Source of the DNA: Dactylorhiza incarnata
Taxonomy: Eukaryota; Streptophyta; Magnoliopsida; Asparagales; Orchidaceae
NCBI GenBank assembly: GCA_033032865.1
Contig: JAWHQI010000258.1
Coordinates: 1,488,001 to 1,552,000, forward strand
Direction: 5' to 3'
Length of the DNA: 64,000 nucleotides
Each line of letters opens with the position of its first letter. Positions within the stretch are counted from its first letter, which is position 1. The notes below the pieces were generated by a model. The model saw nothing but the letters and a program-made list of their open reading frames with translations, was not told where the DNA came from and did no database searches. Of the stretch, positions 43,201 through 55,200 are shown piece after piece. A program made the position numbers and the translations under genes.

Positions 43201-46200
43201 CTTCTTCGCATCTTTCTACCACTAGTAGCATCCCTTTTGATGTTATACATTCTGATGTTTGGGGGTCATCCCCCATTTTATCTTTATTTGGTTTTTGATG
43301 GCTTGCTACTTTTATTGATTGCTTCTCTCACACTACATGGGTTTATATGTTGAAAAAGAAAATTAGAGTTTGTATTTGCTTTCAAGCGTTTCATAAAATG
43401 GTGCAAACCCAATTTGATGCCTCTATTCGTGTCCTTCGAAGTGATAATGGGGGGAGTATGACGATCGTGGTGCCTTTGGTTCTTACCTCACTGCTCACGG
43501 TATCATCCACCAGAAAACGTGTGTTCACACCTCTACTTAAAACGGAGTGGTCGAACGTAAAAATTGGGACCTCCTTGAGGTTGCTCGTTGTCGCCTAGCC
43601 ACTATGCATTTTCCTAAATCATATTGGGTTGATGCGGTACTTACTGTTGCTCACCTTATCAACCGTCTGCTTTCTCGTGTCCTTTCCTTTACTACTCATC
43701 TAGCTTGTCTCTCCACCACCGGTGTGGTTCATACTTCCCATTTGGCACCCCGTGTCTTTGGGTGTGTCTGTTTCATGCATGTTCACCAACCCTATCGCGA
43801 CAAACTTGACCCCCGGGCTCAACGTTGTGTCTTCATTGGCTATTCTTCTACGACTAAAGGATATCGTTGTTATCACCCCCCTTCTCAGTGTATGTTCTGT
43901 ACCATGGATGTCACCTTCCGGGAGGGGGAATCCTATTTTCTGCCTTCGATTCACTCTTTTCGTCAGAGGGAGAGTAGTGGTGATACGAATGTTACTCATG
44001 CTCCTCTTCCTCTTCTCCCTTCCATTCATTCCATTCCCCTACAACTTCCCATTCCGGTACCCATAGCCTCTATCCCGGTACCAGACTCCTCTACTATGAT
44101 TTCTCCTTTTTCCCCACGTATACCACCGTCGTTCAGGTACACAAGCTACTAGAGTTCCACCTCTACCAGTGCCAACTTCAGACTCAGATTCTGATGATGT
44201 TGATCTGCATATCCCTCTTGCATTGCTGAAGAAAGGTAAAGTTACTTGTACGCAACATCCTATTTTTAATCATGTGGCTTACCATCATCTTAACCTGATT
44301 CATCAGGCTTTTGTTTCATTTTTTTCCCTAGTCTTTATTCCTAAGACATGACAGGAAGCTTTTGGGGATACCTGCTTGGGCACATGCTATGCAAGATGAG
44401 ATGTCTGCCTTGGACAAAAATCATACATGGGATGTTTCCTCTCTCCCTCCAGGAAAGAAAGTTATAGGTTCCCGATGGATCTTCTCTGTTAAGCAGAACC
44501 AAGATGGAAAGGTGGAACGGTACAAAGCACGTCTGGTCGCTCAAGGATACAACTCAGACTCAGGGAGTTGATTACCAGGAGACCTCTGCTCCTGTAGCAA
44601 AGATGGACTCCATTCGGGTGTTGTTATCGTGTGTTGCTTGCCTGGACTGGGACCTCCATCAACTGGACGTGAAGAATGCGTTCCTTCACAGTGAGCTTGA
44701 TGAAGAGGTGTACATGAAGTTCCCTCCTGGTTTTGTGAAGAAAGGGGCTGAAGGGCTTGTCTGCCGCCTAAGGAAATCCTCATATGGCCTAAAGTAATCA
44801 CCTAGGGTCTGGTTTGGGAGATTTCTCACGACTATGCTCAAGTTTGAGTACAAACAAGCTCAATCTGACCATACCATGTTTATCCGGAAACATGAACAGA
44901 GGGTTGTGGTTCTCCTTGTCTACGTGGATGACATTGTGATTACCGGAAATGACACAGAGGAGATTGTTAATCTTAAGACCCTCTTATCTGCTGAATTTGA
45001 ATTGAAAGACTTAAGAAGATTACGATACTTCCTGGGTATCGAGGTGGCTAGATCTGAGCAGGGTATCTTCATATCCCAACGGAAGTATATATTGAATCTC
45101 TTAAAAGAGATGCTTAGTTGTGTTCCTGTGAACACCCCTATGGAGGAAAATCACAGGATTGAGGAAGATGGCGATCGCACTGATATATCACGTTATCAAA
45201 GATTAGATGGGAAACTTATATATCTATCCCACACACGCCCTGACATTACGTTTGCGGTCGGTATCCTTAGCAGATATATGCATTATCCCAGGATCAAACA
45301 TCAAGAAGTTGTGTATCGCGTGCTACGATATTTGAAGAAAGCCCCTGGTCGTGGTCTCCTATTCTCCAAAAAAAACAACTTGAAGATTGAAGTTTTTATT
45401 GATGCTGATTGGACTGGATGCCGTGATAACAGAAAGTCCACAACAAGATATTGTCCCTTTGTTGGTAGAAACCTTGTGACATGGCGTAGCAAGAAGCAGA
45501 ATGTGGTGGCTAGATCAAGTGCAGAGGCAGAATATCGTGCTATGTCTCAAGGCCTATGTGAGGGTCTATGGCTGCGTACCATGTTACAAGATCTGGGTTT
45601 CTCTGAGACAGCTCCTTTCTCCTTGTTCTGTGACAATAAAACGGCTATTAGTATCGCTCATAACCCAGTCCAGCATAACAGGACAAAGTATGTTGAGGTT
45701 GATCGACACCTTATCAAAGATCAGTTGGATAAAAAAACGGTGGTCACTCCTTTTGTTCATTACAAAGATCAACTGACCGATGTGTTTGCCAAAAGCTTGG
45801 GGTGTGATGTGTTTACCGATGATATTCAAAAGCTTGGGATAACCGACATCTTCCGTCCGACTTGAGGGGGAGAGTTGTAATTTATATATTTGATTATTTC
45901 CAAGTCGTTTTTATTGTATTAATCCTGGATCGGGGTAGTTTGGTCTTTTTCCGTTTTAGGTTTCCCCCTACTCAAGTATATGTATGAGTAAGGTCTCTAT
46001 TGAATCGTTAACAAAGGATTATTCCTCTCTACTGAATATGCAAATGAGACTACAGGGCGACTAAATGAATGTACGAATGAATGCATGCATGCATACAATC
46101 CGATGAACCAATGCTTGTAAACCGTAAACCCACATGCGATACAAATGATCCAGCCATGCAAGATAGTTTTTTCGAGTGTAATTAACTAAATAACATTAAC

Positions 46201-49200
46201 TTTGACATTTTGCACGAATGCCACAAAGCATCCCCGCACAACGAGGGTCCGGGGAAGGGTCCCACCACAAGGGTAAAATGTATGCTAAAACATATATATA
46301 TATAGAAATAATTACCCGTACCTCCCCTGTAAGTTAGCATAATTACTGAGAGCACCCCTCTTATTTTCGAAATTACAAAAACCTCCCCTGAACTTTTAAT
46401 TTCATAACATCATGAACAAAAATTCTGGGTTTTTTTGTAATGAAATTGTATCACGGATGAGGTTTTTTGTAATGAAATTAAAACTTCAAGGAAAGTTTTT
46501 GTAATTATGCTAACTTATAGGGGAGTTTTTTGTAATTTCAAAAATAAGAGGGGTGCTCTAAGTAATTTAGCAAAGTTAGAGGGGAGGTCCCGGTAAATGG
46601 CCCTATATATATGGAAAAGATGCCGATCAAAAGGCCAAGACAAAATATTACAAAAATCATAGAAATTGCACCAAAAGAGAATAAATTGATCACATATAAC
46701 ACAAAACAACACAACAAGATTTCTCCTGAATGATCAGGAAGAAAAAAAGGCCTCATAAAAAACACGACAAAAACATTAAACAATGGTTCAAAGCATATTA
46801 GAAGTGAATACCTATTAAACATGATTTTCTGCCAATCATGAACTCACCACCTTCGTCTTCCCTCATAAACGGGCAGGAACTGGTAGCATACTCTCAGGCG
46901 ACAACAAACAGTAAAATGTGGACCGTCGCGAAGAGTGCCTAAACATATGTCAGTGACCCATGTAATTTACCCATTTTTCAAGATTTGTATGCTCCTAGAT
47001 ATTAATGCACACATAGTTATATACATAAATATTATATTTCTAGTAAATATACCAACCATATGCTTGAAGCATAAAATGTACGTGTTACAGTACATAACAC
47101 AACATGCGTATATATATACTAGCGTCCGTGTGCGGGATCCCCAGTGGGCAATACGCGGTGATGGCAAAACCAAACAGCCGCTCGATGCACACCGTATTCA
47201 TGAATTTATAGTATACATACGTGTTGATGGGCCCTTACAGTAGGCTTTTAGTTAATGGGATTTTAATAAAACTAAGCTAATCACCTTCTAGTTGATGGGT
47301 TTTTACATTGTAAAGTTGGTGAAACACTGCAGTGAGTTATGAATCCTGATTGGCTTGCTTCTTGAGCCTTTTGATGAATGATATATCTTCCTACAAATGA
47401 AAATTGGAGTACAAATTGGGAAAACCCAATGTTTCACCAACGAATGCATTTTCCTTTATATATATATATAGGGCCATTTACCGGGACCACCCCTCTAACT
47501 TTGCTAAATTACTGAGAGCACCCCTCTTATTTTCGAAATTACAAAAAACTCCCCTATAAGTTAGCATAATTACAAAAACTTCCCTTGAAGTTTTAATTTC
47601 ATTACAAAAAATCCCATCGGTGTACAATTTCATAACAAAAAAATCCTGAATTTTTGTTCATGATGTTATGAAATGAAAAGTTCAGGGGAGGTTTTTGTAA
47701 TTTCGAAAATAAGAGGGGTGCTCTCAGTAATTATGCTAACTTACAGGGGAGGTACGGGTAATTATTTCTCTCTCTATATATATATATCAAGTTGTAAGAG
47801 AAGACATTGTTTTCAATTATGAGTAACGATATAAAGAGTTTTGCTGCTAATACTAGCCTAGACGGTAGAACTCGGGTTACCTTTGGCACTCCCATGGCAT
47901 AATTCTGTTATGGGCCTTGGTCGGAGGTGGCCGGAGATGAAGATGATAGTGGCGGAGATACTACGGAGCCATGACTGCGGCTGCCTAAGCGGGGCTTGCT
48001 CGTTGGAGGAGAGAGCTACCAAGACCTCACACTCAAAGACGGGAATTAGAATTCTTCTTGCTTCCTTCATACAACACCTCTAATGCTTTTATATAGGCTA
48101 CAACATATAATAAGACATAATAATGATAATGACACCTAATAGTAGACCCAGAGCTGGAGGCCCCTACATAAAGATGACAACTTAGACACCTAGATAAAAG
48201 AAATACTAATGCGTGGTACAATCATAATACGCGATCCGTAAGAAATTCTTCAATCAGTTTTGCAAAATTTTCTCGTTTACCACTGACCACTAACCTTCCA
48301 ATAGGCTTGTCAGCTCCTTCAAGAGCCAAAGTATGAGTGGAAAGCGACAAAGGTGAAGCAAGGAAGAGGAGACAAATTAGTGCATAGGGTATGCTACCTC
48401 CATGCACAGAAGGAAAAAAACTGGCCAAACCAAGACAGAATCTATGAGTTTGCATAAGTTTTGCATTTCTTATTAGTGAGCTCAAATGGCTTGTTACTGA
48501 CTTGATGGTAGCATCATCTTGGTTCCATCCATGGTTTGATTAAGCGTTTGTATGAGTTTACAGCACAATGATTACAAATTACAACACAATTTGGATGAGG
48601 ACCAATTGGCGATCAAGCATGAAATCATTGCTCCTTAAAGACAGCCTAGTATGGATGATCCATTTAAGACTACAAGAAAATTTCTGAAGATGAGCAAGCA
48701 AGATCAAATGATCAAGATCTTAGTACTAGTAGGTTTATACAAAAATTTAATGGATCATGGAGTTGGTTGGGTTGAGGAATGATGGGTTCTTAGATATTCT
48801 CAAGAATTCATTTTGGAAGAGCTTATAGGGTTCTATCAGCACAATCATAAGTTAATTTCATTGACTGCTTGGTCATATTGCCTGGTAAAAGCTATATTTG
48901 AGCCATATGCAATTTATATACTATGTATGGTTTGATAATCTTAGGCCCTGAATAGCGTCAGAACTCCATTCTGTTTAGAGTAAACGTAATGCGAGGCTAT
49001 AACATGTTTGTTTTTCTGCCTTCTTTTCTGGACGCTGGCGTTCGCACCCTATTGTTTCTTCCGCCGTTTGCAGCCTGCTTCCCTGAACTCCAGTCTCGCA
49101 TTTTCTTCCTCCGTTTCTTTTTAAAGTTGAATATCCGACATCAAACTCTCCTCCTTCACAAACAGAAAATTTCTTTCCGATCGGAAAAGATCCGTAAACC

Positions 49201-52200
49201 TCATCCCCTTCCTCCGCCATGGAAGTGACCAAACCCCCGAAGAAGCCCCGTGTCCTTCTGTCATTACACATCCCCTCTCCAACCCCGGCGAGCTCGATTC
49301 CGCTCTTCGCCGCCTCCGACTCCTGCCCTGCCGGCGTCATAAAACCTCACGATCCCCACTACTTTTAGAAGCACCACAACCCCTTCCTCTCCATTTCCAG
49401 CAGCAGCATCTACCAACAACTCGCTATGAAGGCAGCCGCATTCATCTATGCCCGCTTCCTCTCCCTCAGCGTAGGCGAGGAGTCCATCGCTCCCGACATC
49501 ATCCTCAACATGGTTGAAATAATCTGAACCTGCTCTTGAGTACATCCTTTATGATAAATCGATTTGTTTACCATATCTGACAAAGCGAATTTTCCATTTG
49601 ATAAATCCTTGATTGGATTTGATGTGGTTCAAATTTCATGTCAAGGAACTTTTGCATTAATCTTGACATCATAAAAGCATGTATTAGGACTATTGAAATA
49701 CAACAACAACACTCAAGCCTTTATCCCACTATAGTGGGGTAGGCTATATGGATCCTTTGTTGCCATTGCGCCCTATCTTTAATCATAGCCTCACTAATTA
49801 GGACTATTGAAATATTAAAAAAAATTGTTCGCCGCCGCTGTTTTGCCAAACAGCTAAAAAAAATTTATGTTCTAAACAGGTCTGCAGACGGAGATCATCC
49901 AAACAGATCTTCATTTGCAACAGTCTGATTCCTACAGCTCCATTTGCAATCCTCCATTTACCACCACTCCTTTCACAACCGCAACCGCTCTCCCAAACAG
50001 ACCCTTAAACCCTCGGGTTCATCAAATCTAACATATTGCAAGCAGAAGCACCTAAATTCAAACACCAATTGTTTCACCTACATATCCTAAGGTTCCCTGA
50101 ACAATAGCATTATTACTTATTTGGGAAATCTTTGATTTTATACTCTAGTTTAATAGTACTTAAAGAAAAGAAAAAAAGAAATCTGACTCGTGATTTATAA
50201 TTCATCAGATGTCTGAAGGCAAGATCATAACTGCCTTATCAAACAGGCCTGCATCAACTATGCCAAATTTATTTAAAAAAAACTAAACATATTGGTGGAT
50301 AAATTGGACTAATGCTTCCAAAGAGAAAACGCCATAACAGGTTAGCAATATATACATAAAATGTTATTAAAACTTTACCAATTGTGAATGTTTGGCCCAA
50401 TACCATGCGTCCACGTTGGTAGTTTCCTACAAAATAGTAAGAAGATGTAACCTCAGACTATCTTTTATTGCTCTAGATGCTTCACTTCAGCAAAATTTAA
50501 AATGTTTACTCTTATGTCAAAACTCAAAACAAAACAGATCTTAGCTTACCAAAGATCTAAAACTGGATAACATAACCAAAGGTCTACCACTAGATAGATG
50601 TTTTGAAATTTAAAGGGCTTATCAAGATCTTTTGTGGAAAAGGAATTTCTTTTGTGCTAATAAATTAGGCACGTTGTCACGACGCTAAGGTTAACTAACT
50701 AGCCCCGTGATCATTGTTCAAGATTATTCTAAATATGCTGAGAATATTCTGGAATGCTGGAGAAAGATCATACTTGAGAAATATGGAAGAGTACGGAAGA
50801 GTGTGGAAGAATCTAGTCACTTCCATGTGTGGAGAAATCTAGATTCTTCTTAGGTTTGGAGGGAAAAGGAGGAGGAGGCCTATATATGGGGAAGACCTCT
50901 CCTCATTTGGATCATCCAAGGTTTTGGAGCTTGTTGTGATAGTGAGACTCCTCTTGTGAGAGTTGAGTGTTTGTGAGCTTTGAGTGTTGTTGTATGTCTT
51001 GATCCTTTTGTATGTCCCGCTCAACTGTCTTCCGAACTGTCTTGTAATTTTATTCAGAAGTATAATCGAAGGTTTCCTCTTTACTCCGCTGCATTATTGA
51101 AGCTAGGCTTACTTGGTTAGCTTAAATTGATGGAAATACTAGCCAAGTGCCGCACGCACTTAGTGTTGATATACTAAGTTCGTGACAGTTGGTATCAAAG
51201 TGAGGTTCTACATATCGTGCTGCTACGAAGACAAATATGGTAGGAGAAGAAGACTCACATATTGAGGAGAAACGAGGTAGGGATACTACCCAACAAACTA
51301 GCAAGAAGAAGCGGGACCAAAGTCCGGTTCGGAAGAGAGCCACTTGGTGTTAGCTATGGAGGACTGGGAGAAACGCATGGAGGTCATGGAAATCAATAAC
51401 CGTACGATACGTAAAAAGTGGGAAGCCATTCGTGTGGAGCTAGAGAAGAGACTCCAATATGCATTTGATGACAATGCCACATTACATGCACGCGCCGACG
51501 AGTTGGAGGAACTAGCCATATGCAAAAAGGCTATCGCCAATGGAAGTGTCAGCACCACCACTGCCATTGCTAGAGTTGACACCCCAAGACCAGATTCATT
51601 CTTGGGCAAGCGGGATGCCAAAGAAGTTGAGAACTTCTTATGGAAGATGGAGAACTATTTTGAGGGTTGTCATCTACGCGATGATGCAACCAAGGTATGT
51701 ACTGCTTCCCAATTTCTTGATGACAATGCCGCACTATGGTGGCGAAGGAGGAAGGCAGATGTCGCGAAAGGATTATGTCGATTGGACACATGAGAGGAGT
51801 TCAAGAGGGAGCTTAAACGCCACTTCTACCCGGAAAATGTTGTATATCTTGCATGAAAGAGGCTAAGGGAGTTGAGACAAAAGCGAACAATAGCGGAATA
51901 TGTGAGCGAGTTTACAACACTTATGTTGCAAATCCCTGACATGTCGGAGGATGATCGGCAATTCTATTTAGTGGATGGGCTACAATTATGGGCAAAACAA
52001 AAGGTGCAGAGGCGTGACCCTCATACTGTCGATGAAGCAATTTCAGCAGTCGAATCACTCAGCGAGTTCCACCAAGAGGAAAAGATGGGTCATCTTGAGA
52101 ATGTTGAGGATGTTGAAGTTGAACCCAAGAACTATACACACCGCCAAAGAAGATTCGAGGAAAGAAGAAGGCCACCCACCTGCTTTGTATGCAAGGGACC

Positions 52201-55200
52201 CCATCACATGAAGGAATGCCCGAAGCTTGGCACCTTGACGGCAATGATGAAGAAAGAAGAGACAACAAGTGGGGACGTGGAGGAGCCACAAGAAATGGCA
52301 AGGCTAAGTATCATGCAACGCCTTAATGCCATGTCTACCCGAGGATCCTACATAAGACGCTCACATTTGCAGTGTTTCTTCTGCAAAGGACCGCATAAAG
52401 TGAATGTTTGTCCGACTTTGAAGACGATGTGAATCATTGTCGATCAAGTGGGGAGAAGGGACAACTACAAGTCAGGAAGTGTAAACCAAACCCATACTAG
52501 GAGAAGGATGGTAAGTAAAGGAAAAATGATGGTGGATGTGGAGATCGAGGGCACGAAGATGAGAACCTTAGTGGACACAGGTGCAACTGACTTCTTTATG
52601 TCCAAGACTGCTGCTGAGAGAATTGGACTACCAATCTAATTTGGACCAACTCGGCTCAAATTTGCCAACTCTCAGGAAGTACGAACTATTGGTCTTGCTC
52701 CAAATGTGAGTGTTCGTCTTGGAGGTTGGAAGGGTAAGGTGCCCATTGAAATTATTCCCTTTAACGATTATGGCATTGTCATTGAGATGAATTTTCTTGA
52801 TCAGTTTGAAGATCTCATTTTCCCAACATCTGAGATACACCTCATTGATGGTCTAACTACCTACCCGGTGCCGATAAAGAGAGTAAATGGACAAGAAGTG
52901 GAGACCCTCTCCGCGATAAGGTCTGCACAAAAATGGTGAAGGAAGGATGCGTCGAGGATAACGCATGATTTTAGTGGGGGAGAATGTCACGGTGCTAAGG
53001 TTAACTAACTCGCCCCGTGATCATTGTTCAAGATTATTCTAAATATGTTGTGAATATTCTAGAATGCTGGAGAAAGATCATACTTGGGAAATATGAAAGA
53101 GTACGGAAGAGTGTGGAAGAATCTAGTCACTTCCATGTGTGGAGAAATCTAGATTCTTCTTGGGTTTGGAGGGAAAAGGGGGAGGAGGCCTATATAAGGG
53201 GAAGAACTCTCCCCATTTGGATCATCCAAGGTTTTGGAGCTTGTTGTGATAGTGAGACTCCTCTTGTGAGGGTTGAGTGCTTGTGAGCTTTGAGTGTTGT
53301 TGTATGTCTTGATCCTTTTGTATGTCCTGCTCAACTGTCTTTCGAACTGCCATGTAATTTTATTCAGAAGTATAATCGAAGGTTTCCTCTTTACTCCGCT
53401 GCATTATTGAAGCTATGCTTACTTGGTTAGCTTAAGTTGATGAAAATACTAGTCAAGTGCCGCACACACTTAGTGTTGATATACTAAGTCCGTGACAGCG
53501 TGCTCTAACACATTTAGATGGTAAAAATGCTCCATCTTCAATCAAAGATGATCAGCTTTTTGATCAATCATATTGAACCTGTCTTATCGATGTGCGACAT
53601 TCGGCACATGAGATCAACACATATATCTCTTCCTCAGCTTCAGTTTTTATTGACTTCAGGTGTACTTGAGAACTTTTCCGCAAAGAACGATGCACCTTAT
53701 ATTGGTTATATCCATGATCGTCATGTTGCTAAGTCATTTCCAAATAGTCAGTCAGTGTTTATTTCTCCTTCTGCTCTTGTTCAAAATGATGTATGGGGAA
53801 CCTCTTCTCATCTTTCAAATGAAGAAAATAAATATTATGTTATATTTTTTATGATTATTCTCATTTTATATGAATAGATTTGATCTCTATAACATCACAT
53901 GTTTTTTCAAAGTATCTTGATTTTGCAAACATGATTGAGACGTGGTTCTCTTACAAAATCAAAGTACTTTATTCAGATTCAAAGGAAGTATATGTCTCAT
54001 CAGTTTCATGAGTTTCTTACTTCTTACCGGGCTCATGCTCAGATCTTTTGTCTGCATGCTACTCAATAGACTGAGATCGATGGGCGCTGTCAACACCACA
54101 TTCTTGATGTTACTAGATCTCTTCTTTTGTCGGCTTCTAATCCTGTCCAGTTTTGGGCAGAAGTCGTTCTCACCATGTTTTTGATCAAAATTATCTCAAC
54201 CCTATTCTAGATGGTATGTCTCCTAACCAGAGATAGTATAGTTGTGTTCCTCATTACTCTCTTCTCAGGATTTTTAGTAACACTTGTTTCATTCAATTAG
54301 CTTCGATTGAGTAACAAGTTGTGCTCCAAAACTGATATTTAAGTTTCCATTAGTCATACCTTTCAGCACAAGGGATATAGATGTTGTAATTTTGTTGTGA
54401 GACGTCTTTGTGTGTATTTTCATGACATTTCCTAGAGAGCAAAACTTATTACGCTCTACTCGAATTCATGTTCCTTTAACCCTGTCCATACATGAGCATA
54501 ATTTTCTGGACATTGAGACACTCCACATTTTTATTTGACCCACCTTCAGTACCTAATTTTGCCATTCCCTCTGATCATCTAACAACACTCTCTTACTCCG
54601 TTTTCTCAATGTTTATAGACACTACCACAGCTCTTTCTCAGTGTTTATAGACACTACCACAGCTCTCATTTCTCCACCTGCTTATATAGAATCTTGTTTC
54701 CTCGCTCTACTCGCCAGCATCACTCACTTAATCACTAAACCTTGTTCACCACTTCGACTCCTACTCCTTACTCTTTTATTGTTACTACCTCTAGTTAAGA
54801 ACTCTAGACTTACCTGGAGGTCATTATTATACTCGGATGATAGGTAGATACGAATGAGGGTTGAGAGCCTTGACATACTCATGCCTGACATCTTGTAACT
54901 TACCAACTGGCACACATCCCATCAATAGCATGTGAGTGAATAAAATCAAGACTGGTTAATGGTAATATTGGCAAATATAAAATCAGACTAGTTGCTCGAA
55001 GATTTCTTCAGTATTAAGGTGCTGATTATGATGAGACAATCTCCAATTGAGAAGACTACGATTGTATGGAGTATGCTTATTGTTATCTTTGTTCGTTCAT
55101 GGTCTATTTCTTTAATGGATACGAAGATTGTTTTCAAGATGAATTGCTTGAGGATGTCTACATGACACTTCCTCCTAGAGTGACCCACTCTGCTAGACAA

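Larger units (their letters stand above)
40861..46033 (+). mobile_element. Ty1/copia retrotransposon with short LTRs and AG...CT ends, TSD GAATA
   Basis: LTRs at 40861-41023 (163 bp) and 45873-46033 (161 bp), starting AGTTGTAATTTATA and ending CCTCTCTACT. GAATA is duplicated at 40856-40860 and 46034-46038. A primer-binding site TGATATCAGAGG, like the initiator-Met tRNA site, starts directly after the left LTR. A polypurine tract CTTGAGGGGGAG comes directly before the right LTR. These three markers agree on borders that lack the usual TG...CA. The element lies in the last intron of the aminopeptidase gene, on the opposite strand. Confidence 0.85.
46034..50378. other. Rest of the last aminopeptidase intron
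   Basis: Besides the MITEs and SINE/LINE fragments listed separately, I see no confident gene. A minus-strand frame at 48485-48222 encodes 87 residues with a hydrophobic stretch (IPYALICLLFLASPLSL) and GADKPIGRLVVSGKRENFAK. It could be a gene fragment but I do not recognise it. 49205-49540 (plus) has broken protein-like pieces such as MEVTKPPKKPRVLLSLHIP, perhaps a decayed gene fragment. Near 49850-50010 there are MITE-like words (CCAAACAG). Confidence 0.35.

Noticed and set aside
49205..49540. Plus-strand gene near 49.2-49.5 kb
   Set aside because: Protein-like pieces exist, but a stop interrupts them, no junctions fit, and I recognise no family. Kept only as a note in the intron description.
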